This document shows, in pieces, positions 54,357 through 63,319 of a stretch of DNA of 64,000 bases. The stretch comes from Fodinicola acaciae. Its GTDB lineage: Bacteria; Actinomycetota; Actinomycetes; Mycobacteriales; HKI-0501. Position 1 is the first letter of the stretch. Every line of letters begins with the position of its first letter. Under the pieces are notes generated by a model, which was not told the DNA's origin, did no database searches, and saw only the letters and a program-made list of their open reading frames with translations. Position numbers and translations under genes: made by a program. The stretch covers positions 2,235,235 to 2,299,234 of the forward strand of contig NZ_WOTN01000001.1 of assembly GCF_010993745.1 (NCBI RefSeq), read 5' to 3'.

Positions 54357-55661
54357 ATGAGCGTTTCCGGAGTGCCGCAGGAGGCACCAACCGAGGCCAC
54401 ACCGTCCGCCGACCGGCGCCAGCGCCGCCGTGCCGTGCTCGCCGCGGCCGTCGGAACGTTGCTGGAGTATTACGACTACTACCTCTACGGCCTGGCCTCG
54501 GCGGTCGTCTTTCCCAAGCTGTTCTTCCCGTCCGGCGACCCGGTGGTCTCGCAACTGCTCTCGTTCGCGACCTTCGCCGTCGGCTTCATCCTGCGCCCGC
54601 TCGGCGGCATCGTGCTGGGTCATATCGCCGACCGGGTCGGCCGCCGGCCGGTGCTGATCTTCACGATCGTCACGATGGGGATCGCCTCGACGCTGATCGG
54701 CCTGCTGCCGACGTACGCGCAGATCGGCGTACTCGCGCCCATCCTGTTGATCGTGCTGCGGCTCGTGCAGGGATTCTCGACCGGTGGCGAGATCGGCGGT
54801 GCGGCGTCTTTGGCCGTCGAAAACGCACCACCGCGGCGGCGCGGCCTCTACGGCTCGCTGCTGCTGGCGGGCGCCGGCGTGGCACTGTTCGTGTCGTCCG
54901 GCCTGATGAACGGCGCGTCGGCACTGCCTGGCGACGCCTTCCTGACCTGGGCCTGGCGCGTGCCGTTCCTGCTGAGCGTCGTGCTGCTGGTCGGTGGCCT
55001 GCTGATCCGCCGCGGCGTACACGAGACGCCGGTCTTCACCGCCAACAAGGACAAGTCGCGCGCGCCGCTGCTGGAGGTGCTGCGCCGGCCGCGGATGTGG
55101 GTCTTCGGCATCCTGTTCGGCTTCGCCAACTCGATCGGCGGCTATGTGCTGACCGTGTACGGCCCGAGCTACCTGCAGGGCCGCCATGTCTCGGCGACCG
55201 TGGCGCTGTCGGCCGTACAGGTCGCGTCGGCGTTCGAGATCGTGCTGGCACCGACCTGGGGCTGGCTGTCCGACCGGTATGGCCGGCGGCCGATGTTCCT
55301 GGTGCCGTGCGTCGGCCTCGCCGTGCTGATCTTCCCGATCTTCTGGCTGTGGAACACCGGCAACCCGGTGCTCGTCTTCGCCGGCATGGTGCTCGGCTTC
55401 TCGGTCTGTGTGATCGGCATGTCCGCGCTGTCGCAGACGATCCTGTCCGAGCTGTTCAGCACCTCCGCGCGCACCACCGGCATCAGCGTCGGCTATCAGT
55501 TCACCGCGGTTTTCGCCGGCGGATTCGCGCCGTTGATCGCGACGGCCATAGGCACCGCGCCGGGAGTCGCGGTCTACTTGATCATCGCGTGTGTGCTGAG
55601 CGCGGTGGCGATGCTGCTGCTGCCGGAGCGCTCGCGCGCCGACCTCGCGACCATCGACTGA
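54357..55661 (+). CDS. MFS transporter, MHS type (second copy)
   Basis: The product has 434 residues and 12 helices. 'LLEYYDYYLYGLASAVVF' in TM1, 'ADRVGRRPVL' and 'LVQGFSTGGEIGG' resemble the transporter at 50549, so the two are paralogues or relatives of one family. ATG 54357 follows GAGAGG; an in-frame ATG at 54306 would add a non-hydrophobic leader. The stop is 10 bases before the dimethylformamidase-like gene, which has its own good ribosome-binding site. The pair probably imports and degrades one amide or acid compound. Confidence 0.9.
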   Translation: MSVSGVPQEAPTEATPSADRRQRRRAVLAAAVGTLLEYYDYYLYGLASAVVFPKLFFPSGDPVVSQLLSFATFAVGFILRPLGGIVLGHIADRVGRRPVLIFTIVTMGIASTLIGLLPTYAQIGVLAPILLIVLRLVQGFSTGGEIGGAASLAVENAPPRRRGLYGSLLLAGAGVALFVSSGLMNGASALPGDAFLTWAWRVPFLLSVVLLVGGLLIRRGVHETPVFTANKDKSRAPLLEVLRRPRMWVFGILFGFANSIGGYVLTVYGPSYLQGRHVSATVALSAVQVASAFEIVLAPTWGWLSDRYGRRPMFLVPCVGLAVLIFPIFWLWNTGNPVLVFAGMVLGFSVCVIGMSALSQTILSELFSTSARTTGISVGYQFTAVFAGGFAPLIATAIGTAPGVAVYLIIACVLSAVAMLLLPERSRADLATID

Positions 55662-55671
55662 GGAGAGCTTC

Positions 55672-57258
55672 GTGCCGGTCATCGGCTATGTCAGCGACGA
55701 GCGCTATCTGGCCCTGCCAGGCGCCGCGGTGGAGATCAGCGACGGGACGCGGTTCTGGCGTACGGTCTCCACCGCCAGCGGCGCGATCGACGTGGACTGC
55801 CCACCCGGCACCTACCGCGTCACTCTGGCGCGCGACGGTTACGGCGCCAAGCACGTCGACGCGGTCATCGGCGGCGCGCCGCACCAGTTCCGGCTGACGT
55901 CCGACCAGCTCTACGGCTACGTCTGGCCGAAGTGGTCGCGCTCCGGTGAGTCCGCGGAGTTTCGCGTGCACTCGCCGGCGGCGTACCGGCTGAGCATGCA
56001 CCGCTACGGCGCCGGTGTGCAGGAATGCGGCGTCGTCGGCTGGTTCGACGAGCACGCGCCGCGCGCGACCGTACAGACGACGCCGGACGGCGACTTTACC
56101 CAGACCGGCGTCGACTGGAACAGCCGCGGCTACGTCGACCCGGCGATGCGCCAGTTTGTCACAGCGCCGGAGCGCGGCGGCCTCTACTACTTCCACGCGG
56201 AGAACGAGGCCGGCCAGTTCTTCAGCTTTCCGTGGGTCGTCGCGCCGGCGCGGCCGACCGCGCGCATCGCGGTGCTCGCGTCGACCAACACCTGGAACGC
56301 GTACAACAACTTCGGCGGACGCAGCAACTACATCAACCCGGTCGGCCTGCCGGACCGGCCGGTCCTGGTGCCGCGCCAGGAGTTGCGCCGCTATGGCGAC
56401 TCGTCGTACGCGGAGAACGCCTTCCCCGACGACGACTATCCGCCGCTGTCCTTCGAGCGACCCGAGCCTCTCAACCAGGTCCTCCGCGGCGAGCGTCCGG
56501 AGGACCCGGTGCGCGGCCGCCAGCCGTGCCACCTCGCCTCGGCGGAGTGGCGGCTGCTGAGCTGGCTCGAGCGCAACGGCTATCCGTACGACCTCTACGC
56601 CGACGCGCAGCTGCACGACGGCACCCTCGACCTGGATGCCTATCGCGTACTCGTGCTGAACACGCATCCGGAGTACTGGTCGCGAGAGATGTACGCGGCG
56701 GTGCACTCGTGGGTCTTCGAACGCGGCGGCCGGCTGATGTACCTCGGCGGCAACGGCGTCGACTGCGAGGTGGAGTTTGTCAATGACGGCACCGCCTTGC
56801 ACTATCTGACGCAGCAGGGACCGGGGTTCTTCGACAAGTACGAGAGCCGGATGCACCGCACCTACCGGCCGACCTCGGAGCTGCTCGGCGTGGTGTTCAC
56901 GCCGGCCGGCGCGATGACCTCGGCGCCGTACGAGGTGGTGGACGCGCGGCACTGGGCCTTCGCCGGCACCGGCCTGGCCACCGGGGACGTGTTCGGCCGG
57001 TTCAGCCTGCACGAGCGGTGTCCCGGCGGCGCGTCCGGCCACGAGACCGACAAACGTACGCCGCACTCACCGGACGGCACGACCGTCATCGCGCGCGGCC
57101 AGAACGTCGACAACGGCGGCGCCGAGATCGTGCACTTCGCGACGCCTGGCGGCGGTGAGGTGTTCTCGGCCGGCTCGATCACCTGGTCGACCGCGCTGCC
57201 GGTGGACGAGGCGGTCGGGGCGGTCACCGCCAACGTGCTGGACCGTTTCCTCGGCTGA
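55672..57258 (+). CDS. N,N-dimethylformamidase large-subunit-like protein
   Basis: The product has 528 residues. The C-terminal 300 residues carry the family pattern: 'IAVLASTNTWNAYNNFGGRS', 'LNTHPEYWSREMYAAVHSWV' and 'GGNGVDCEV'. The N-terminal 170 residues look like a beta-sandwich that starts with a carboxypeptidase-regulatory-like segment ('LALPGAAVEISDGTRFW', 'PPGTYRVTLARDGYGAKHVD'). The characterised bacterial enzyme needs a small subunit, and none is visible here. The substrate may be another small amide, or the protein may not be an amidase. GTG 55672 has AGGAGAG 5 bases upstream. Confidence 0.85.
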   Translation: MPVIGYVSDERYLALPGAAVEISDGTRFWRTVSTASGAIDVDCPPGTYRVTLARDGYGAKHVDAVIGGAPHQFRLTSDQLYGYVWPKWSRSGESAEFRVHSPAAYRLSMHRYGAGVQECGVVGWFDEHAPRATVQTTPDGDFTQTGVDWNSRGYVDPAMRQFVTAPERGGLYYFHAENEAGQFFSFPWVVAPARPTARIAVLASTNTWNAYNNFGGRSNYINPVGLPDRPVLVPRQELRRYGDSSYAENAFPDDDYPPLSFERPEPLNQVLRGERPEDPVRGRQPCHLASAEWRLLSWLERNGYPYDLYADAQLHDGTLDLDAYRVLVLNTHPEYWSREMYAAVHSWVFERGGRLMYLGGNGVDCEVEFVNDGTALHYLTQQGPGFFDKYESRMHRTYRPTSELLGVVFTPAGAMTSAPYEVVDARHWAFAGTGLATGDVFGRFSLHERCPGGASGHETDKRTPHSPDGTTVIARGQNVDNGGAEIVHFATPGGGEVFSAGSITWSTALPVDEAVGAVTANVLDRFLG

Positions 57259-57271
57259 GCGGCGCCTCCGG

Positions 57272-57407
57272 GACAATCGGGTCCCTATTGCGCGGTGCCC
57301 GATTGCGCGGCCCGATGTGACGCCTCGGTTTTGTCGGTGGCGACACCGGCCGGAGCTGCACCGCTACATGCGGCCTTTGTGGCCTTCCGCATCGGGACCC
57401 GATTGTC
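57272..57407. repeat. 14-base inverted repeat spanning a convergent intergenic gap
   Basis: GACAATCGGGTCCC (57272-57285) and GGGACCCGATTGTC (57394-57407) are exact reverse complements, 108 bases apart, filling the gap between the dimethylformamidase-like gene and yebC. Internal ATTGCGCGG...CCCGAT words are repeated directly. It could be a small palindromic element or a bidirectional terminator; no gene lies inside. Confidence 0.45.
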
Positions 57408-57430
57408 ACGCCACGGTGAGGCGGCGGAGG

Positions 57431-58180
57431 CTAACCAACCGCCGCCATGACCTCGTCGGACACGTCGAAGTTGGCGTAGACGGTCTGCACGTCGTCGAGG
57501 TCCTCCAGCGCCTCGACCAGCCGGAACACCTTCGGCGCGGTGTCCGCGTCGAGCTCGACGTTGGTGCTCGGCACGAAGCTCGCCTCGGCCGAGTCGTAGT
57601 CGATGCCGGCATCCTGCAGTGCCGTCCGCACCTTGACCAGGTCGGTCGGCTCGCTGATCACCTCGAAGGACTCGCCGAGGTCGTTGACTTCCTCGGCGCC
57701 GGCGTCCAGCACCGCCATCAGCACGTCGTCCTCGGTGAGCCCACTGGCCGGCACGATCACCACGCCTTTGCGGGTGAACAGGTATGCCACCGAACCGGGG
57801 TCGGCCATGGTGCCGCCGTTACGGGTCATCGCGACCCGCACCTCGCTCGCGGCACGGTTGCGGTTGTCGGTCAGGCACTCGACCATCACCGCGACACCGG
57901 ACGGACCGTAGCCCTCATACGTGATGCTCTGGTATTCGGCGCCGCCGGCCTCCTGGCCGGACCCGCGCTTGACCGCGCGGTCGATGTTGTCGTTGGGGAC
58001 CGAGCTCTTCTTCGCCTTCTGGATGGCGTCATACAGCGTCGGGTTGCCGGCCGGGTCTCCGCCGCCGGTGCGCGCCGCGACCTCGATGTTCTTGATCAGC
58101 TTGGCGAACATCTTGCCGCGCTTGGCGTCGATGACGGCCTTTTTGTGCTTCGTGGTCGCCCACTTGGAGTGGCCGGACAT
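57431..58180 (-). CDS. yebC: YebC/PmpR-family DNA-binding regulator (TACO1-like)
   Basis: The product has 249 residues. '[20 protein letters not shown]', '[17 protein letters not shown]', '[20 protein letters not shown]' and '[14 protein letters not shown]' are near-invariant in the family. Members act as transcription regulators or as helpers of translation through difficult stretches. It is flanked by pdxT upstream (13-base gap) and, past the inserted block, ruvC, as in relatives. Confidence 0.97.
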   Translation of the reverse strand: MSGHSKWATTKHKKAVIDAKRGKMFAKLIKNIEVAARTGGGDPAGNPTLYDAIQKAKKSSVPNDNIDRAVKRGSGQEAGGAEYQSITYEGYGPSGVAVMVECLTDNRNRAASEVRVAMTRNGGTMADPGSVAYLFTRKGVVIVPASGLTEDDVLMAVLDAGAEEVNDLGESFEVISEPTDLVKVRTALQDAGIDYDSAEASFVPSTNVELDADTAPKVFRLVEALEDLDDVQTVYANFDVSDEVMAAVG

Positions 58181-58193
58181 CGATGCCTCCTGT

Positions 58194-58802
58194 CTACGTC
58201 TGCTGTCTCACCATGTCCACGAACAGGGCGTGGACCCGCCGGTCGCCGGTCAGCTCCGGATGGAAGCTGGTGGCCAGCAGGGACCCCTGCCGGACCGCGA
58301 CGATCCTACCGTCGGCCGGTCCACCGCTGACCTGCGCGAGGACCTGGACACCCGGACCGACCGACTCCACCCACGGCGCGCGGATGAAGACGGCGTGCAC
58401 CGGCTGCTCCCCCAATCCTACGACCGGCACGTCCGCGGAGAACGAGTCGACCTGCCGGCCGAAGGCGTTACGGCGTACGACCATGTCCACGCCGCCGAAG
58501 CTCTCCTGGTCGGCACGACCGTCCAGGACGGTGTCGGCCAGCATGATCATCCCGGCGCAGGAACCGTACGCCGGCATGCCAGCGGCGATCCGCTTGCGGA
58601 TCGGCTCGGTGAGGTCGAAAATCCGCGCCAGCCGGGAGATCGTGGTCGACTCCCCGCCGGGGATCAGCAGGCCGTCGACACCGTCCAGCTCGCCGGCGCG
58701 GCGTACGGTCACCGGGTCGGCGCCGGCCTCGGCCAGCGCCGCCGCGTGCTCGCGTACGTCTCCCTGCAGCGCGAGAATGCCGACCGCGGGTCGCGTACTC
58801 AC
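58194..58802 (-). CDS. pdxT: Pyridoxal 5'-phosphate synthase glutaminase subunit
   Basis: The product has 202 residues, a class I glutaminase: 'ALQGDVREH' at the N-terminus, '[10 protein letters not shown]', the nucleophile Cys in '[11 protein letters not shown]', and His/Glu in 'ATSFHPELT'. It supplies ammonia to PdxS. GTG 58802 overlaps the pdxS stop (GTGA). Confidence 0.97.
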   Translation of the reverse strand: MSTRPAVGILALQGDVREHAAALAEAGADPVTVRRAGELDGVDGLLIPGGESTTISRLARIFDLTEPIRKRIAAGMPAYGSCAGMIMLADTVLDGRADQESFGGVDMVVRRNAFGRQVDSFSADVPVVGLGEQPVHAVFIRAPWVESVGPGVQVLAQVSGGPADGRIVAVRQGSLLATSFHPELTGDRRVHALFVDMVRQQT

Positions 58803-59722
58803 CAGCCGCGGGTGGCCAGCCGGTGGTCGACCGGCAGCTGCTCGACGTTGATGCCGACCATCGCCTCGCCGAGGCCGCGGGACACCTTGGCGATCACGTC
58901 CGGGTCGTCGAAGAACGTGGTCGCCTTGACGATCGCCTCGGCCCGCTGTGCCGGGTTGCCGGACTTGAAGATGCCGGAGCCGACGAACACGCCCTCGGCG
59001 CCGAGCTGCATCATCATCGCCGCGTCCGCCGGGGTCGCGATGCCGCCCGCGGTGAACATGACGACCGGCAGCTTGCCGGTGCGCGCCACCTCGGCGACCA
59101 GCGCATACGGCGCCTGCAGCTCCTTGGCGGCCACGTACAGCTCGTCCTCCGGCAGCGAGGTCAGCCGGCGGATCTCGGCGCGGATCTGCCGCATGTGCGT
59201 CGTCGCGTTGGAGACGTCGCCGGTGCCGGCCTCACCCTTGGAGCGGATCATCGCGGCGCCCTCGGTGATCCGGCGCAGCGCCTCGCCGAGGTTGGTGGCA
59301 CCGCACACGAACGGCACGGTGAAGGCCCATTTGTCGATGTGGTTGGCATAGTCGGCCGGGGTCAGGACCTCGGACTCGTCGATGTAGTCGACACCGAGGC
59401 TCTGCAGCACCTGCGCCTCGACGAAGTGGCCGATCCGCGCCTTCGCCATCACCGGGATGGAGACGGCCGCGATGATGCCGTCGATCATGTCCGGGTCGGA
59501 CATCCGGCTCACGCCACCCTCGGCACGGATGTCGGCCGGTACGCGCTCCAGCGCCATCACGGCCACCGCGCCGGCGTCCTCGGCGATCTTCGCCTGCTCC
59601 GGCGTGACGACGTCCATGATCACGCCACCCTTCAGCATCTCGGCCATCCCGCGTTTGACCTGCGGGGTGCCGACCTCACGCTCGGCTGGCTGCTGGCTTG
59701 GAGTGGGGGTCTGGTCAGACAC
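58799..59722 (-). CDS. pdxS: Pyridoxal 5'-phosphate synthase lyase subunit
   Basis: The product has 307 residues. '[18 protein letters not shown]', '[15 protein letters not shown]' (first active Lys), '[11 protein letters not shown]' (second Lys) and '[14 protein letters not shown]' are diagnostic. It builds PLP from ribose 5-phosphate, glyceraldehyde 3-phosphate and ammonia from PdxT. GTG 59722 gives an N-terminal extension of about 20 residues rich in Gln and Pro; the longer frame to 59773 lacks a ribosome-binding site. Confidence 0.97.
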   Translation of the reverse strand: MSDQTPTPSQQPAEREVGTPQVKRGMAEMLKGGVIMDVVTPEQAKIAEDAGAVAVMALERVPADIRAEGGVSRMSDPDMIDGIIAAVSIPVMAKARIGHFVEAQVLQSLGVDYIDESEVLTPADYANHIDKWAFTVPFVCGATNLGEALRRITEGAAMIRSKGEAGTGDVSNATTHMRQIRAEIRRLTSLPEDELYVAAKELQAPYALVAEVARTGKLPVVMFTAGGIATPADAAMMMQLGAEGVFVGSGIFKSGNPAQRAEAIVKATTFFDDPDVIAKVSRGLGEAMVGINVEQLPVDHRLATRGW

Positions 59723-59778
59723 GCTGTCACGGCCTCTCTGCGGACGCTGGGATGTTCCGACGGTCAGCCACAAGTGTA

Positions 59779-60360
59779 CTAGTACGGCTGAGCACAGTCA
59801 CCCCACACACTTGTGTTGGCGCCGTCACTCGCCGGTCGCACGGACCCCGGGAGTGAGTCGTCCACGTCGAAGTAGTGCGGCTCCGGCCGGCGAGCCGACA
59901 GGCCGAGTGCGCGCGGCAGCCGTCGTCGGCGGAGCGCCAGCGAGTCGCGTACGGCGTCGTTGTAAATCTGCCGGGCGACGAGTACGCGCCGGGCCGCCAC
60001 CGTCACCGGCTCCAGCCGCGGGTCGCCCGCCGGCCACGGCAGGTCGCGCAGCCGCCTGGTCAGGTCGTTCTCCACCAGCTCGCGGCGGTCCAGCAGCGAG
60101 GCCGGCGGCTCGCCGGCGGCTCCCTGCACCGCGCGTACGGCCGCCCTCAGCGGCGCCGCGGAGGATCCGAGCTCCGCACCATGGTCGCGCTCCAGCGCGC
60201 CAGCGGCAGCCGCGCGATGGATCAGCTGTACGTCCAGCGACGCGCGCGCGGCGACACAACGATCGTGCAGACGGTCCATCCGACTGGCCGTCCACGCCCG
60301 ATAGGCGAGCGTCAGGAAGACGAGGAATACGACAGCGACGGCGAGCCAGCCGGCCATCAC
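59779..60360 (-). CDS. LemA-like single-pass membrane protein
   Basis: The product has 193 residues. The N-terminal helix '[21 protein letters not shown]' is followed by a helical bundle with '[20 protein letters not shown]', '[20 protein letters not shown]' and '[20 protein letters not shown]', a pattern like the LemA family ('R..YN..V'). The C-terminal '[13 protein letters not shown]' is also seen in actinomycete relatives next to pdxS. The GTG at 60360 overlaps the pimA stop (GTGA). Role unknown; placement suggests membrane lipid or envelope work. Confidence 0.75.
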   Translation of the reverse strand: MMAGWLAVAVVFLVFLTLAYRAWTASRMDRLHDRCVAARASLDVQLIHRAAAAGALERDHGAELGSSAAPLRAAVRAVQGAAGEPPASLLDRRELVENDLTRRLRDLPWPAGDPRLEPVTVAARRVLVARQIYNDAVRDSLALRRRRLPRALGLSARRPEPHYFDVDDSLPGSVRPASDGANTSVWGDCAQPY

Positions 60361-61553
60361 GGCGGCGCTCCGGTGGCGACCGAGCTGTCGAAGACCGGCA
60401 GGTCCACGACCGCGCCGGCGGCGACCTCGTCGATCGTCGCCGCCACCAGCTCGTACACCTCGATCACCCGCGCCGCCACAGCACTCCAGTCATAGCCGGC
60501 GACCACGGCGGACGCGCGCAGCGCCAGTGCGGCACGCTCCTGCGGAGCGTCCAGCAGCCGGTCGAGTGCGGCCGCGAGATCGCCGGCGTCTCCGGCGCGG
60601 AACAGCCGTCCGGCAACACCTCCCGCGCCATCGGCGAGGACCCGGCGAAATGCGTCGAGGTCGCTGGCGACCACCGGAGCGCCGGCCGCCATCGCCTCGG
60701 TCAGCACGATCCCGAACGACTCCGCTCCGACGTTTGGCGCGACGAAGACGTCCACGCTGCGCAGCATCCGAGCGCGCTCCGCATCGGAGATCACGCTCAG
60801 GACCTGGACGCGTCCGCGATCGCTGGGCAACATCGCCAGCGCGTCCTCCGGACGGCCCGGTCCGGCCACCAACAGCCGCAGGTCCGGTCGCCGCTCAGCC
60901 AGCCGCGCGTACGCCTCGGCCAGCACCGCGAAACCCTTCCGCGGCTCGCCGAAGCGGCCGAGGAACCCGAGCGCACCGCCCGGCCCCGGCCAGCCGGGCA
61001 GCGGCGACGCGCCCGCGAGCGCCGCCACGTCGACCCCGTTGGGGATCTCCACGCCGCCACCGGCCAGGTGCTCGACCTGCACGCGCCGAGCCGACGGCGA
61101 GACGGCGATCCGGCCGGCGATCCTCTCCAGCACCGGCTGCAGGAACCCCTGGGCGGCGGCCAGCGCGCGCGACCGGTCCATGGACGTGTGAAACGTCGCC
61201 ACGATCGGCCCGCGCGCCACCAGACACGCGAGCAACGACAGGCTCGGCGCGAACGGCTCGTGGACGTGCAGCACGTCGAACGGCCGGCCGCCGACGCCGG
61301 CGCGCAGCCACCGCCGTACGCGGCCGAGGGTCACCGGATTGAGTGCCAGCCGCGCGACCGAGCCGTTGTAGCGGACCGGCACCGACCGGCCGGCCGGCAC
61401 GACGTACGCGGGCAGCCGGTGCAGATCCGTCGCCGGCGCCAGCACGCTGACCTGGTGGCCGCGCGCGATCAGCGCGTCGGCGAGTCCGCTGACGTGGCTC
61501 TGCACGCCGCCGGGGACGTCGAGAGAGTACGGACAGACCAGTCCCACCCGCAT
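60357..61553 (-). CDS. pimA: Phosphatidylinositol alpha-mannosyltransferase PimA
   Basis: The product has 398 residues, a GT4 glycosyltransferase with two Rossmann domains: 'VCPYSLDVPGGVQSHVSGLA' with the GGVQ loop, 'VLHVHEPFAPSLSLLA', 'VATFHTSMDRS', 'IPNGVDVAAL', 'LGRFGEPRKGFAVL' and the E-x7-E-like 'GAESFGIVLTEAMAAGAPVVA'. It transfers the first mannose from GDP-Man to phosphatidylinositol on the inner membrane face. It is 4 bases after the acyltransferase, in the order pgsA, acyltransferase, pimA known from mycobacteria. Confidence 0.93.
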   Translation of the reverse strand: MRVGLVCPYSLDVPGGVQSHVSGLADALIARGHQVSVLAPATDLHRLPAYVVPAGRSVPVRYNGSVARLALNPVTLGRVRRWLRAGVGGRPFDVLHVHEPFAPSLSLLACLVARGPIVATFHTSMDRSRALAAAQGFLQPVLERIAGRIAVSPSARRVQVEHLAGGGVEIPNGVDVAALAGASPLPGWPGPGGALGFLGRFGEPRKGFAVLAEAYARLAERRPDLRLLVAGPGRPEDALAMLPSDRGRVQVLSVISDAERARMLRSVDVFVAPNVGAESFGIVLTEAMAAGAPVVASDLDAFRRVLADGAGGVAGRLFRAGDAGDLAAALDRLLDAPQERAALALRASAVVAGYDWSAVAARVIEVYELVAATIDEVAAGAVVDLPVFDSSVATGAPP

Positions 61554-61557
61554 CGGG

Positions 61558-62493
61558 TCATCCCGCCTTGGCGGACGTCTCGGTGCTTTCCGCCGGGTCG
61601 CCGGACTCGTCCGGCCAGACGCGCTGGAGCATGTGCCAGTCGGCCGGATGCGCGCGGATCGAGTCGGCGAAGGCGTCGGCCATCCGCTGCGTCATCGCCG
61701 CCACCGCGGCACGCTCGTCCAGCCCCTCCGGAGCGACGATCGGGCCGACCAGATGGCCGGCGGTGCTGGTCGGCGTGTACCACAGCTGCGCGACGATCAG
61801 CGGCGCGCCGGTCCGCACCGCGAGCCGCGCCGGGCCGGGCGGCATCCGCGCCACGCCGCCGAAGAAGTCGACCTCGACCGAGCTGGCCGACAGATCGCGG
61901 TCGGCCAGCAGGCACACCACCTGGCCGCCGGCGAGCCGCTCGGCGAGCACGTCCATGGTCGACCGGTCGCCGCCGGTCAGCGGCAGGATGTCGATGCCAA
62001 TGCTGGCGCGGTAGGCGACGAACCGGTCATAGAGCACCTCCGGCTTGAGCCGCTGCTGCACCGACACGACCGGCATCCCGCGATAGGCGGCCCAGGCGCC
62101 GGCGTGGTCCCAGTTGCCGGAGTGCGTGAGCGCGACGATCACACCTTTGCCTTGTGCGTGCAGCTCGTCCAGCAGCTCCGGGTTGGCCATGTCCAGCGTC
62201 GCGTGTAGCCGGCTCACCGGGACCGATGGAAAGCGGAAGGCCTCCAGCCAGTAGCGCGCGTACGACCGCATGCCGTCGCGTACCAACGCGTCCAGCTCCG
62301 CCTCACCGACCTCGGCACCGACGACCCGGCGCAGGTTGGACCGCAGCCGCTGGACCCCCTTGCCGCCACGCCGCGTCGACCGGTCAGCGGCGGCCTGGAA
62401 GATCCGTGCGGCCAGCCGCGCCGGCAACGCGCGTACGACCCGCCAGCCGGTCAGATAGCCGGCGGCCGCGGCCGCCTCCCCGAGCCGGCTCAT
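61558..62493 (-). CDS. Phosphatidylinositol mannoside acyltransferase (PatA-like)
   Basis: The product has 311 residues of the LpxL/HtrB-type acyltransferase superfamily. 'IVALTHSGNWDHAGAW' holds the H-x4-D catalytic motif, followed by 'CLLADRDLSASSVEVDFFGG' and 'PPGPARLAVRTGAPLIVAQL'. It would add palmitate to the mannose of PIM at the inner face of the membrane. The ATG at 62493 overlaps the pgsA stop (ATGA). A longer open frame to 62844 runs into pgsA and is rejected. Confidence 0.93.
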   Translation of the reverse strand: MSRLGEAAAAAGYLTGWRVVRALPARLAARIFQAAADRSTRRGGKGVQRLRSNLRRVVGAEVGEAELDALVRDGMRSYARYWLEAFRFPSVPVSRLHATLDMANPELLDELHAQGKGVIVALTHSGNWDHAGAWAAYRGMPVVSVQQRLKPEVLYDRFVAYRASIGIDILPLTGGDRSTMDVLAERLAGGQVVCLLADRDLSASSVEVDFFGGVARMPPGPARLAVRTGAPLIVAQLWYTPTSTAGHLVGPIVAPEGLDERAAVAAMTQRMADAFADSIRAHPADWHMLQRVWPDESGDPAESTETSAKAG

Positions 62494-63086
62494 CGCGCCT
62501 GCGTCCGGACGGCGTACATCCGCTGGCCGACGGTCACCGCGCAGGCGGCCGCGAGCAGCCAGAGGCCGACCTCCATCGCGTACGGCACGCCGAATGCCTC
62601 CAGCAGGCCGATGACCCCGATGGCGATGAGTCGCTCGCCGCGCTCGGCGATGCCGACCTCGCAGGTGAAGCCGAGCCCTTCGGCACGGGCCTTCACGTAC
62701 GACACGATCATCGCGCCGGCGACACACGCGAGCGCGCCGGTCGCGCCCATCGTGCGATGCGCGCCGAACAGCCAGAACGCCAGCGACCCGAAGATCGCCG
62801 CGTCGGCGATCCGGTCGGCGGTCGAGTCCAGGAAGGCACCCCACTTCGAGCTCGTGCCGCTGGCGCGCGCGACCGCTCCGTCGAGCACGTCGGTGAAGGC
62901 CGACAGCGTCACGATGATCACCGCGACCAGCACCTGGCCGCGCGCCGCGAAACCGATCGTGCCGACGAGTACGCCGAGCAGGCCCACCAGCGTCAGAGCG
63001 TCAGGGCTGACGTGAGCGCGGGCCAGCGCGCGGCCGACCGGCGCCAGCGCGGCCGACACCCGGGCCCGCGCGAACACGTTGAGCAT
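62490..63086 (-). CDS. pgsA: Phosphatidylinositol phosphate synthase (CDP-alcohol phosphotransferase)
   Basis: The product has 198 residues with about six helices. The CDP-alcohol phosphotransferase signature D-x2-D-G-x2-A-R-x8-G-x3-D-x3-D is exact: 'DVLDGAVARASG' then 'KWGAFLDSTADRIAD'. It joins CDP-diacylglycerol and inositol phosphate to start PI synthesis. As the first gene of pgsA-acyltransferase-pimA, it is transcribed away from EF-G2; its promoter lies in 63087-63319, where no other gene is seen. Confidence 0.95.
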   Translation of the reverse strand: MLNVFARARVSAALAPVGRALARAHVSPDALTLVGLLGVLVGTIGFAARGQVLVAVIIVTLSAFTDVLDGAVARASGTSSKWGAFLDSTADRIADAAIFGSLAFWLFGAHRTMGATGALACVAGAMIVSYVKARAEGLGFTCEVGIAERGERLIAIGVIGLLEAFGVPYAMEVGLWLLAAACAVTVGQRMYAVRTQAR

Positions 63087-63319
63087 CGCAACCCCGATCC
63101 GAGGAGCCGGCGGGACGACAGCGGTGCCCCCGGCCGGGACGGCTGGACTTTGCGGCCAAGCCTAACGGCGGCCCCACTGTCGCCGGGATCTCACCTGCGG
63201 ATGGGCGATCTTCGCGGCGGGAATCCGTGGATTCGGCACGGCTTGCGGGGTTGTCCCGAGCGGCCATCGGGTGTGGGATCGATCACACGGCTGGTTAACG
63301 CTATCGGGAGGCGATTCGA

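Noticed and set aside
53869-54402. Longer form of the small membrane protein starting at 54402
   Set aside because: The extension lies in the divergent promoter region and over the start of the MFS gene; ATG 54180 has the ribosome-binding site and the membrane helix follows at once.
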